Positions 18,201 through 24,847 of a stretch of 24,847 nucleotides of DNA are shown here, one piece after another (the stretch's first letter is position 1; the number at the start of each line of letters is the position of its first letter). Position numbers and translations under genes: made by a program. The DNA is from Amoebophrya sp. AT5.2. Its lineage: Eukaryota; Sar; Dinophyceae; Syndiniales; Amoebophryaceae. The stretch lies in contig RXOD01004282.1 in NCBI GenBank assembly GCA_005223375.1, positions 1-24,847 on the forward strand, read 5' to 3'. A model generated the notes under the pieces. It was not told the DNA's origin, made no database searches, and saw only the letters and a list, made by a program, of their open reading frames with translations.

Positions 18201-19379
18201 TGGGTACCGGTGCAGCAACACAAGGTCGAAGTAGTTCGTTCCCAGAATCTTTAGCTGCCTTCGAATCTCGTAGAAGACCGTGTGGAAGGACGAGAAGTGC
18301 GAGATTTTCGTCGTGATGTAGAGCTCAGCTCGCGCAATTCCGCTCCGCCCGATCGCCTTGCGCAGGCAGCGCAGGTTCCCATAAGACTCCGCGGTGTCCA
18401 GGTGCCGCACGTGCGCGTGGTGCAGCGCGGCGTAGACAGCCTCCTCACATGCCGTGCCATTTAGACGCCACGTTCCAAATCCGATGCGCGGGGGAACGAG
18501 CGAATCGGGATTGGCGGCATGTCCTGGGGTTGTCCCTGTATTTGATGAGTTTGTCATCGTCTTGTCCGCCGACGTCATCGGCCTTTTTGACGGCAACGCG
18601 TGCTCGGCACGAGATCGAGTTGTGCTCCCGCCAACTACCTCGAGCTCAAGAATGTTCCTGTCCCCCTCGCTGCCTTTGAGTCGCGGAAGCAGATGCTCAT
18701 CCACGAGTTCTTGCAGGCCTGCGAAAATCGTTTGCTCCACCTGCGCAAAGATTTGCTTCGTTTCGTCGGCGTCGGCTCCGTCGGTAAGGGAAAGCAGCAT
18801 CTGGATCACGAGATCAACATCGCGCAACAGGTCGCCAAGCGCGGCGATTTCCAGCTGCCCCAGCGTCAGGAGGTTCAACCCGTATCGAGCGGCGCGCAAG
18901 GCCCCGCGAAGCCGCTCGGCATCCGTAGCGCACGAAGGCGATGGCTTGGCAGTGGTGAGGACCGAGCTTGCGTTTGCGGTGGCCACGGTCAGGGAGCGAC
19001 CTTGTCCTTGTCCTTGATGTTCCGCTTCCGTTGACGAGGAAGTCTCCTCGCTGAGGCTGGGGCTTTGCAACGACTGCTGGCGGCGACCGGTGGCGACGTT
19101 GGACTGGTGCACTTTGCAAATGCCAAACGCGCCATGAATGGCGAACACCGCAGCCTCGCCGAGCGGCAGCCTGAGTCCCGACGCGACGTCGATGGCAGAT
19201 TGCGTGGTAGGCGTTGCACCACCGTTGCCAGCGGATGAGCGGTCTGACGCAGCGCCATCTTCCGGGGATGGTTCTGCAGCTTGCGCCTCCCTATAGCCGG
19301 AACTGGACGAGGAGACTGTCGCGGCAACGAAAAGCAAGTACAAGGTCAAAAACGACGACCATAAAGAAGAAACCCCCAT
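15222..19379 (-). CDS. Large secretory or organelle-targeted aldo-keto reductase fusion, 1385 aa
   Basis: One frame from ATG 19379 to TGA 15222. Residues 1-34 are a signal peptide (SSFLTLYLLFVAATVSS). Residues about 295-580 are an aldo-keto reductase barrel. The catalytic tetrad is complete: Asp328 and Tyr333 in LDTAESYG, Lys358 in ITTKIS and His390 in VLLHRYP. The cofactor motif IPQSRSLGRIAEN sits near 565. A roughly 55-residue insert (about 435-490) interrupts the barrel. A normal member is about 320 residues and reduces carbonyls with NADPH. The C-terminal half has a helical block at about 820-890 (HLMGTYSTLKFWGQPQTLANAG) resembling the HD-like DUF6817 type, then a region ending in NPYIGEPWVLLAQVFLRRDD, TPR-like. 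An 18-nt tandem duplication (17018-17053) repeats TQRHRK. The reductase is certain; the DUF6817 match is from memory of its pattern. Confidence 0.88.
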   Translation of the reverse strand: MGVSSLWSSFLTLYLLFVAATVSSSSSGYREAQAAEPSPEDGAASDRSSAGNGGATPTTQSAIDVASGLRLPLGEAAVFAIHGAFGICKVHQSNVATGRRQQSLQSPSLSEETSSSTEAEHQGQGQGRSLTVATANASSVLTTAKPSPSCATDAERLRGALRAARYGLNLLTLGQLEIAALGDLLRDVDLVIQMLLSLTDGADADETKQIFAQVEQTIFAGLQELVDEHLLPRLKGSEGDRNILELEVVGGSTTRSRAEHALPSKRPMTSADKTMTNSSNTGTTPGHAANPDSLVPPRIGFGTWRLNGTACEEAVYAALHHAHVRHLDTAESYGNLRCLRKAIGRSGIARAELYITTKISHFSSFHTVFYEIRRQLKILGTNYFDLVLLHRYPYGDPAALESAWRGLQELVVERGMARSVGVSNFGFAELEHLERFLSAEEEIEKQKESAGVAPRREKSTSCYAAQEQRSRPHPVLRPSVIQNKFSVYSPGQNEVALDRDFLAHVQARYGKQAFVGFSQLFANEDLGHFLSPVRDPLVITLADALSCSPAQLLHAFSLEKHVGVIPQSRSLGRIAENAVDVRSTSSRFTTRFTDVTKASAAFQVLDALVLLWESSLVPGEEVVQPVWAKERLSIFSATSSTSIVARGVSSRTGSDRDRDDAEIARQLLHSQPEESEALRKELLREMGAGGSGDKDNHEEQFPARRNRASLTEEQESWLRKFAEKMQSETIAPTDEPDLVFAEWVAGEQFRSATGLVASASTNQAFYAASDSGSDLTQRHRKTQRHRKMKSDRLRRRETMLERMLGDGNSPLNQVARTNFAELPPRVKYFLERISGTGLAHNRDVMRRHLMGTYSTLKFWGQPQTLANAGALHSVYGAGGQFQYKILGEGVEGVLDSVFGDRANGGEENEFLGSSPSAASFSPDSCFASDADLAKPTTFGTEQDDRAEGDPRSTNAARSATGSHDDVGVGHSAVSAPTLHDLVPDVSLHCHEERDARNVLDSRLEPTKLSLRRFVASIVGTPAERLIYLYSVVDFKSFVEEIHAAGTRGFLDAHIRYVAGWRWRYVLSHEPRDGASGTGMKRSKAFNYYLLTPRDAVALLIMGMADTLDQANGRCGWCEWLRPFNELSGDWPGNSKPPLHLYPQVRMAHVLRKYGNLARYGGESANDDEAMAVREDKHCLPSVFGFCDVGIELTEEQETEARDLLWEVLQGNEDDHDRDSDLDSASTTSRIGARGRGLQAHSIGGIDYIATKRAAGAPADEIENTRHDKLLRVVELNPYIGEPWVLLAQVFLRRDDFLAAYFASSAALTRLVQMGTAYVKTFSFATWLAGARTLRAKSRTRLTHSMAFAKKTDEDANSDTKRALVDDATGFHRDASGLVDLSLFDF
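17018..17053. repeat. Two tandem copies of an 18-bp unit
   Basis: The unit TTTTCCTGTGGCGCTGTG occurs twice head to tail inside the reductase fusion gene. It is in frame and duplicates six residues. Confidence 0.9.
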
Positions 19380-19618
19380 TGGGCGCGGCGCCCGTAGCAC
19401 CTATAGTACTGATTTATACGATTGATCGTTATTTTGTTGACCACTGCAGCTGCCATTCCATGATTTTTAAATTTGATCGGCTTCGGCGGCACCGAATATC
19501 GTGCAGGCCTTTCCAATTCCAGCGCAACCGCATCCGCAAGTAGGGCCCTACTACGCACCTAGGACATGAGATTCAGCGAGATCATTCAGGTTCAGCACCA
19601 TAGTGACTCACTCTTTCA

Positions 19619-20183
19619 TCATCTGCGTCGGAATTTCTTGAGCGCCTCAGAAACAAAGAGCATGTTGAGCAAGAAGGTCACCGTCACATGATCCGCGAAT
19701 AGAATCCACGTCTCGCGGCCGAAGAATTCAATGCTGCAGGTGGAGGTGTCGCCCTCTTCTTGTTCTGTCACCGCCGATGTGTTAATGTCAGCCTCCTGTA
19801 TTCACTCGATGGCCACAGGCACAAAGGGCGCCAGGTGAGCTCACCAAAGCTCGGAGTTTATTTGATGAATGGGGTCCGAGCCGGACGAAGAACTACCCGA
19901 TGCCAATGAGTACATATGTACGACCTGGTACAGCCACTCGATGTAGATGTCGATGTGCCTGACACAAGAAGTGGCGCGATGCACGACACACAACAAGAAG
20001 TAAAATGACAATGAAAAGATTCAAAAGTGTTGGATTAGGATTTGTCTTGGACTTAGATGGAGTTCGGGAACGGGATTGATCGATGCCTAGCAACCGGACA
20101 GAATCGAATCAATGAAGCGGAAAACCAAAGAAGCAAATGTGCACCAGCAACTCATCAAGGAGAAGGAACTTCAACTTTTTATC
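19619..20183 (-). CDS. 3' exons of a small membrane protein, 5' end unresolved
   Basis: Three short exons join in phase: about 20183-20143, 19958-19925 and 19795-19619. They read LKFLLLDELLV, then HIDIYIEWLYQ, then EADINTSAVTEQEEGD and a C-terminal part. That last part contains a membrane-type stretch (FADHVTVTFLLNMLFV) followed by a basic end (KKFRRR) and TGA. The first intron (20142-19959) is GC-AG with GCACAT at both junctions. The second (19924-19796) is GT-AG with CAGG at both. The acceptor before the first exon is probably TAG/GAT. No initiating ATG could be placed; a good donor (GTAAGTATCC) at about 20211 implies at least one more exon upstream. Family unknown. Confidence 0.5.
19959..20142 (-). 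other. Candidate 184-nt GC-AG intron flanked by 6-bp direct repeat
   Basis: The upstream exon ends CTGGT and the intron starts GCACATTT. The intron ends TGTCAG and the downstream exon starts GCACATCG. The identical GCACAT at both junctions makes the cut ambiguous by sequence. Splicing before the first copy gives a GC-AG intron and the in-frame join DELLV-HIDIYIEW. Confidence 0.5.
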
Positions 20184-20608
20184 CTACTGCAATGTGAATA
20201 CGGATACTTACGCAATTGTGTTGCCTTCCTATCCGGTCTTCTCTTCGGGGAAAAACCTACTTCCGGGTAAAAATGAGCTGCGTCGAGGTCGACATCAACA
20301 TATTCATATACAAATCAGTGTAGTTGTAGGATACAGAAAGTGGACCAAACCACGCCCCAGCCAAATGCTATTTTTAGAACCGAAATACATTCTTGATGAA
20401 ATTCTCCTGTCCCTGTAGTCTTGTCATCCTCAGTAGAGCCACATGCTGGCGTCGGTGGTGATGGTGCGGCAGTCGTCGACACAAGGAAGTGTGAGTGTGT
20501 CTTCGTCGTGCGGAAAACAAGGGAAGAAATGAGTCCCGGCGACGGCCCAGTAAGACCTACAAATATTCTAGGTCGTCTGAGACCGATTCCAAAGGTTGAA
20601 GTCCCTCC
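20184..20608. other. Upstream region of the membrane protein; possible extra exons
   Basis: On the minus strand at about 20310-20211 a frame reads EYVDVDLDAAHFYPEVGF and ends at a strong donor (GTAAGT), but it has neither ATG nor acceptor. It does not join the next exon in phase. On the plus strand ATG 20137 opens a 93-codon frame to 20418, antisense to these. Neither is secure. Confidence 0.3.
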
Positions 20609-21608
20609 CTAGAATGCCACGATGAAGTGGCTTTCATCGCCTTCCGGCACAGTGTATTCGACGATGCGGCCATCTGGGAGGGTGGCCCGCCCCTTGTCCC
20701 CAGGTTTCATGTCCGGCTCTCGCTTCACGGAAATCCGCTTCACCCGACTGGCCCGCTGCGAAGCGCGCTTCGCCTTCGAGACCTGGAAGAAAGTGCGAGC
20801 ATGTCTGTCTCTGTGCATGTGCTGCTGGCGCAATAAAATTGAATCAGCGAACACTTTCGGCGCGATTGATTGAAACATCCTGTCGATCGATGCAAGCAAA
20901 GCCCCATCAAGATGAACATGAAGCGAAGTTGTTTTTTTTATTTATACCGGTCTGTCGAGGTATGGCTGGTCACCATTCCATTGCATCTCCCAGAAGCTGG
21001 GGAGGGTGGCCGGCGGATCCTCCTTTTCCGCTTCCTTGTCCTTCATGACATGTCGTATCGAGGCAGATACGCAATCCGACGTCGCGTGGTTGACCTGTCG
21101 GTCGTGTAAGAAAGTGAGTTCTTCAACATCGCTAAATCTATTCGGTTACCTGGAAGAAGTTGATGTAGCTGCCGGCGAAGATGCATGGATGGTGTCCTAC
21201 ATTGATTGGGATTCGGATTGCTTCCTTCACCTTGAGCCGCGAATATCAAATTCGTAATCGTACCTCGAACACGATGACGGTGCCCTTTTTCCACGTGGAC
21301 ACCATGCTGGACGGCGGCACTTCGTTCGCTTCAAGAGGATCCCCCTCGATTTCCTGGATTTCGACGTAGATGCCGTCGCTCTCCAGGGTGTACTCGCCGC
21401 GGAAACCGAAGTTCTTCCCCTGCACCTGCGCGTAGATTTTTCCCGGGTTCCCGAAGACGTTCGTTGTGATGTAGCTCATGGTGAAGCATTGCCGGTTGTT
21501 CGAGCCGCAGAAGCGGAACACAACAGGCACACCAATGGCATCGTCCTTCACGACCCAGATCCCATACAGGTACGACAGGTTTCCCACAATGGACTCAACG
21601 TTGCCCAT
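20609..21608 (-). CDS. N-myristoylation-signal protein, 199 aa, unknown function
   Basis: Exons 21608-21264, 21230-21150 and 20782-20609 join in phase 0 across a 33-nt and a 367-nt GT-AG intron. The start MGNVES fits the myristoylation rule (Gly2, Ser6), so the protein is probably membrane-anchored on the cytosolic face. Residues 10-115 are beta-rich with alternating hydrophobic residues (YGIWVVKDD, VVFRFCGSN, IYAQVQGKNFGFRGEYTLES), possibly a small barrel. Residues 116-142 continue the fold (FAGSYINFFQ). The C-terminal 57 residues are highly basic (SKAKRASQRASRVKRISVKR) and then contain KPGDKGRATLPDGRIVEYT, like a short SH3-type beta segment. No named family recognised. Every exon boundary has the form AG/G on both sides. 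Confidence 0.7.
20783..21149 (-). other. 367-nt GT-AG intron flanked by an 11-bp direct repeat
   Basis: The sequence TTCTTCCAGGT spans both the donor junction (ending INFFQ, cut after CAG) and the acceptor junction. The exact 11-bp repeat means the two ends look like a target-site duplication. Splicing at either equivalent point gives the same mRNA. Confidence 0.6.
21231..21263 (-). other. Candidate 33-nt mini-intron
   Basis: Reading through this segment meets TGA after seven codons. Removing 33 nt from GAG/GTACG to CTCAAG/GTGAAG gives VIVFE-VKEAIRIP and keeps frame. Because 33 is a multiple of three, a simple indel cannot explain the interruption. Confidence 0.6.
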
Positions 21609-22149
21609 TCTCGCGATGCTCCTCGAAGATTCGTATAATTTTCAAGTCATCGATCGCGTATGAGTTTGTTACTTTTCGTCTGAACCTCCTTAGATGGGCA
21701 ACTTTTTTTTAAGCCTCGGGCTGGCGTCAGCCCGCAGGCGGTCCGTTCAGACACACGTCTTCTTGAAAGAGAAAGCCCCAGCCTCTAGTACATGTTTGTA
21801 CATGGATGATGCAGTTGATTGATCGAAGATCACCATCATCGGATCTAAATAAAGTATTAAGAAACTAAGGCTAGTAAGCCGACCTCCCCCCGTACGGCGA
21901 CGGTATAAAAATGATTTCTAGTAGTTGTAAATGTACATCAGCTGTGCACGACGACGACGAGGCTCGACCAATCCCAGTCCCTTCCTGTGGAAGTTCCAAA
22001 CTCCTGTGATGTGGCAAGAATAATAAATGGCACTGAGTGGCTAATGTTCACCGAACATGCGGCGGAACAGTTACGGGGTCGGGCTCGGGCGGCGCCGACC
22101 TTAGTACGGATGTAGGGTCATTAACGATCGAAGGCCATGCATTACGAAA
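21609..22149. other. Intergenic region with one hairpin
   Basis: No supported gene. The hairpin at 21717-21734 follows an eight-T run. After the proposed stop of the DPW-motif gene at 22150, the same minus-strand frame stays open for 33 more codons (to about 22051). Confidence 0.4.
21717..21734. repeat. Hairpin, 7-bp stem, 4-nt loop
   Basis: CGGGCTG, loop GCGT, CAGCCCG. Three more pairs (CCT with AGG) extend it past a single bulged C. There is no T-run downstream on either strand in the terminator position, so function is unknown. Confidence 0.6.
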
Positions 22150-23083
22150 TCATACCGATGACGTTCCCAATGCCAATCCCATCTTCGCTGACCGTTTTTT
22201 TACGCCGTGCACGCCCCCTTTAAACCATGGATCGACTTTCCCCCGCAGGTCGTCCCTGAGACTGCTGTCACCGTTGCCCTCAAAGAAACTTGCCCGTCCC
22301 GACGGTCGAGATCCTCTGACGAAGAAAATGAAGATGAAACTTTTTATCACACACGAACCGACAGCATCGAAAGGCGCCAACACGCGGCGCATGCAAAGCA
22401 CTACAGCACGCACTAGTACAGCACGCCTGAATTCCGTTCCATGCGCAAAGTAGATTCGAATCAATTTCTGATCCGCGTAGATTTTTGGTCGATTCTACTT
22501 TTCCCGTTGGGGAAGCTGCATTTCCATTTCCGTTCATCAACATGGGAGGAAGATGGTCAACCTAAACCACAGGAAAGCAGAATCTTCATCTTCCAAAAGC
22601 TGTAGGACATTCATTAGGATTGACGTGGGCCAAAGCTAAGCTTGTAAATTGGTTGTAGGCAATCGCAATGTGGAGTTGGAGTCGGTCGGAGACGGAGTGT
22701 GTTGAGTGAGTTTAGATTTAGGACTACTTCTTCTTCCCAGAAGTTACGAAAGAAGCAAGTAGTAGAACCTCATCGGTGGAGGAATTTAAGTAGAGTACGT
22801 TTGATGTGAAGGTGCAATAGCAGCGTCAGCAGCCGATTTTGGCTGATCATGTGCGCAAACAACTACAGCCACTCTTGAATATCAATTGTATTACAAATAC
22901 ATCTCGATCCTATCTTCTGCGAACACAAACCTTCTGCCCACGGATCGCTGCCTTCCCATTTCTTTATGCTGAACTCAATGCCTTGGTCACACTGTTAGCC
23001 GCTGCCTGCTAAAGCTGCAGGTCGGCGAAAAGTCCTGTTTAGAGTCCGGGCAGCACAGCTGCCAAGACGAGAGAGAGCCGCAT
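22150..23083 (-). CDS. Small DPW-motif protein with hydrophobic start, about 83 aa (three short exons)
   Basis: Exons 23083-23057, 22991-22931 and 22313-22150 join in phase across introns of 65 nt and 617 nt. The first exon reads MRLSLVLAA, a signal-like start, though nine residues is short. The second gives CDQGIEFSIKKWEGSDPWAE. The third continues GSRPSGRASFFEGNGD, then KVDPWFKGGVHGVKKRSAK. Two DPW motifs, each followed by an acidic or Gly-rich turn, suggest a repeated unit about 35 residues apart. DPW occurs in adaptor-binding endocytic proteins, but here it may be coincidental. The second acceptor is CAGAG/GATCTC, which matches the phase-1 donor GAAG/GTTTGT exactly. Function unknown. A longer protein is possible (see the open frame after TGA). 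Confidence 0.45.
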
Positions 23084-23440
23084 GGCGACTGATCGATAGC
23101 AGAAGCAGGCGAACCCCTGCGACTGCGAGAAGACCTAACGCAAGATCAAGAGCGGAGCCCGCGATCGAGCGGAAAGCTATATAATTTTACGACTTCCATG
23201 TATCTGAGGGAAAGCGTTCGTCTCGCTGCCGAGCGAGAGTGATTGAAGTAAGATCTAATCTGTTTCGTTCCGTTCGAACGTGGTAGCGGGTGGGTCCTCG
23301 CCAACTGCCGGCCGCAAATAGCGGTTTCGCGGCAGCACATGTGGACTGACACCCAGAAGTCCTCACTTTAAACTCCTGGTAGAAAAGAAAGAACTGGTCC
23401 TCATCACTGCTTGCAACACTTGCAAGCGAAAAGCCCTTTT
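23084..23440. other. Intergenic region, includes a 7-bp-stem hairpin
   Basis: No supported gene. A hairpin at 23221-23238 (TCTCGCT, loop GCCG, AGCGAGA) lies in it. A minus-strand ATG frame of about 64 codons from 23340 (MCCRETAICG) reaches 23146 and has little protein character. Confidence 0.4.
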
Positions 23441-24781
23441 TTAGTTCGATTTTCGCTGGGAGGAACTGCTGCTCGAGCCGCCAGTCTGCGACGCGTACGG
23501 GCCGGATCGAGTCGTGTTCAGGGAAGCGGAGCGCTCGGCAGCGCGGTAGCGCGGGATCGGGATCAAGGTGTCCGACGCAACCTTGTAGACGTAGAGCTCC
23601 CCACTTTCATCGACCCTCACCGTTTTCTGTTCGTCCAAAAACTTGCGGCTCAGTCCGTCGGCACCGAGCCACGCACTTTCGAACCCGTTTAAGGAGTTCA
23701 TCGAACACTCCACGAAATCGCAAATCGTCTGGAGGTTCATCACGGCGACGCCTTTCTTGATCACGCACTGCGAGTACTGGGGGTTCTGGAAGTAGTCCAC
23801 CATGCCGCGCATCGCTAAGGCCGCGTCCGAAAGTTGCTTCTTCGAGGGCGGGACCACTTTGTACTGGTCCGGCGGCAGCTCCCCCATAAGGGTAGCTTTT
23901 TGATGACATTGTAAGCGGTTTAAGATAAACCGCGGTCCATTTTTGGAGATGCTCACGTCTTGATTTTCCAATAGCTCCGCGGCGGTCGTGAACGCTTTGT
24001 ACTTGTCATACGACAGCGAGCGCGGCAAAGTCGGCCCGGCGTAGATTCCGTGACCGTGCTTGTTGCCCTTTTCGATGATGTTGCGGCACTCCAAGACCTG
24101 GCCGGCGCCGGTGATCGGCGCTTCGTTCGCCAGGTTTTCCATCATCTCCATGACATCATTCGCGGAAATGATTTTGGTTTCCGCGATGTCGGGGAGAGCG
24201 TCGTTGGCCGCAATCATCACGTCGTTGTTGTCAGGCGTTCCCTGCGAGCCGCTGGCCTCGACGTGCTGCGAGTTACCCATATCGTCCATCTGCTTGATCG
24301 GGGAGAAACCCGTCGAGAGACGCGATTTCTCGGTTGATTCGGAAACGGGTAGGAGCGGAGTCGAGTGCTGCGACGATCTGCTAACTTCGCCGTGGTAAAT
24401 GTTACGGCGATGACGTCGAGCTTGCTTACGCAAAATATCTTCAATCCTGGGAGTTGAACTTTTGGGAGAGATTTTTCCAGAAGACTGAATTAATTCCCAC
24501 GAATTGATGTATTGAGCAACGCTCATCCTAAGCCCAAACTAAGCATGTTTGAATTAAGCCCAAATGCAGTGTCTCGCAAATTTTTAAGCGAGAAAGATTG
24601 CAAGTTTAGAAACTTATACAACACTGCACACTAGAAAGATCGACCGGGAAACAACTTGAAGGAGAGGCGCGCGCAGAGGTCGATCCTGAGTTCAGCACAT
24701 TCTTCACATTTCAAAAGGCGCGGCCTCATCCATGAAAGAAAATTGCAGATCCGTTTCCACAAAATTGAATTGAGTTGTCAT
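23441..24781 (-). CDS. Hypothetical protein, about 386 aa (two exons)
   Basis: The main exon (24527-23441) is one long frame ending TAA. A second, upstream exon at 24781-24708 (MTTQFNFVETDLQFSFMDEA) joins across a 180-nt GT-AG intron in exact phase (PFEM-MSVAQY). Without it the protein would start at ATG 24526 and be 361 residues. The N-terminal 150 residues are polar and probably disordered, with basic patches (LRKQARRHRRNIY). The region from about 190 to 340 looks folded (LLENQDVSISKNGPRFILNRL, then MVDYFQNPQYSQCVIKKGV and LQTICDFVECSM). The tail is Ser-rich (GGSSSSSSQRKSN). No signal peptide, membrane segment or catalytic motif seen, and no family recognised. The upstream exon frame is open to the window edge, so the start may lie beyond it. 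Confidence 0.7.
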
Positions 24782-24847
24782 TTCAGAGATTGAATTTAAG
24801 GAAGCCAGAAGAAACGACGGGCAATTGTTGCCGCGTCGACGTTGATC

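Noticed and set aside
20137..20418. 93-codon plus-strand ATG frame
   Set aside because: Antisense to probable exons of the membrane protein gene and the only plus-strand candidate of its kind; no recognisable feature.
21231..21238. GGCTCAAG matching the 3' end of the dinoflagellate spliced leader
   Set aside because: Only eight bases match, and it sits at an intron end, not before a start codon; chance is likely.
23020..23160. Structured-RNA look (AGTCCGGGC, GGCGAACCCC) reminiscent of RNase P RNA
   Set aside because: The expected pairing partner for the core helix is missing, and the opposite strand reads as coding exons that join in phase.

Overview
The window looks like nuclear DNA of a gene-dense protist, most probably an alveolate of dinoflagellate type. 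A compact syndinian parasite such as Amoebophrya fits best, but that is inference from architecture, not from a marker gene. Genes are interrupted by spliceosomal introns and start at ATG. They include an FG-nucleoporin-like protein, an R-SNARE and several predicted secreted proteins. Every coding region I can support lies on the minus strand, about 13 genes in 24.8 kb, with some gaps under 100 bp. That unidirectional layout is typical of dinoflagellates and kinetoplastids. No spliced-leader copy, tRNA, rRNA, bacterial operon or CRISPR array was seen.

Layout, left to right (transcription runs right to left): an FG-nucleoporin-like gene cut by the left edge (1-2484); a short unassigned coding stretch (2552-2713); a non-coding block with a 10-bp-arm palindrome and a possible mobile-element remnant (2714-3590); a predicted secreted protein (3591-5054); two small open frames, one with a membrane segment (5230-5774); a three-exon protein with two membrane segments (6099-7467); a multi-exon metallophosphoesterase (8059-10339); a 576-residue unknown (10618-12348); a secreted unknown (12443-13435); an R-SNARE (14080-14619); a repeat-like fragment (14852-14990); a very large aldo-keto reductase fusion with a signal peptide (15222-19379); the 3' exons of a membrane protein (19619-20183); a 199-residue protein with an N-myristoylation signal (20609-21608); a small DPW-motif protein rebuilt from three exons (22150-23083); and an unknown of about 386 residues at the right edge (23441-24781).

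The genes form no evident pathway: nuclear pore, membrane fusion, phosphoesterase, redox and secreted functions are simply neighbours. The most unusual theme is the introns. Joining exons by reading frame gives very short candidates (28, 33, 41, 64 and 65 nt), two GC-AG introns, and several introns whose two ends carry the same 5-11 bp direct repeat, as expected of intron-generating (introner-like) insertions. All splice junctions are read from frame and phase only; no transcript evidence was available.
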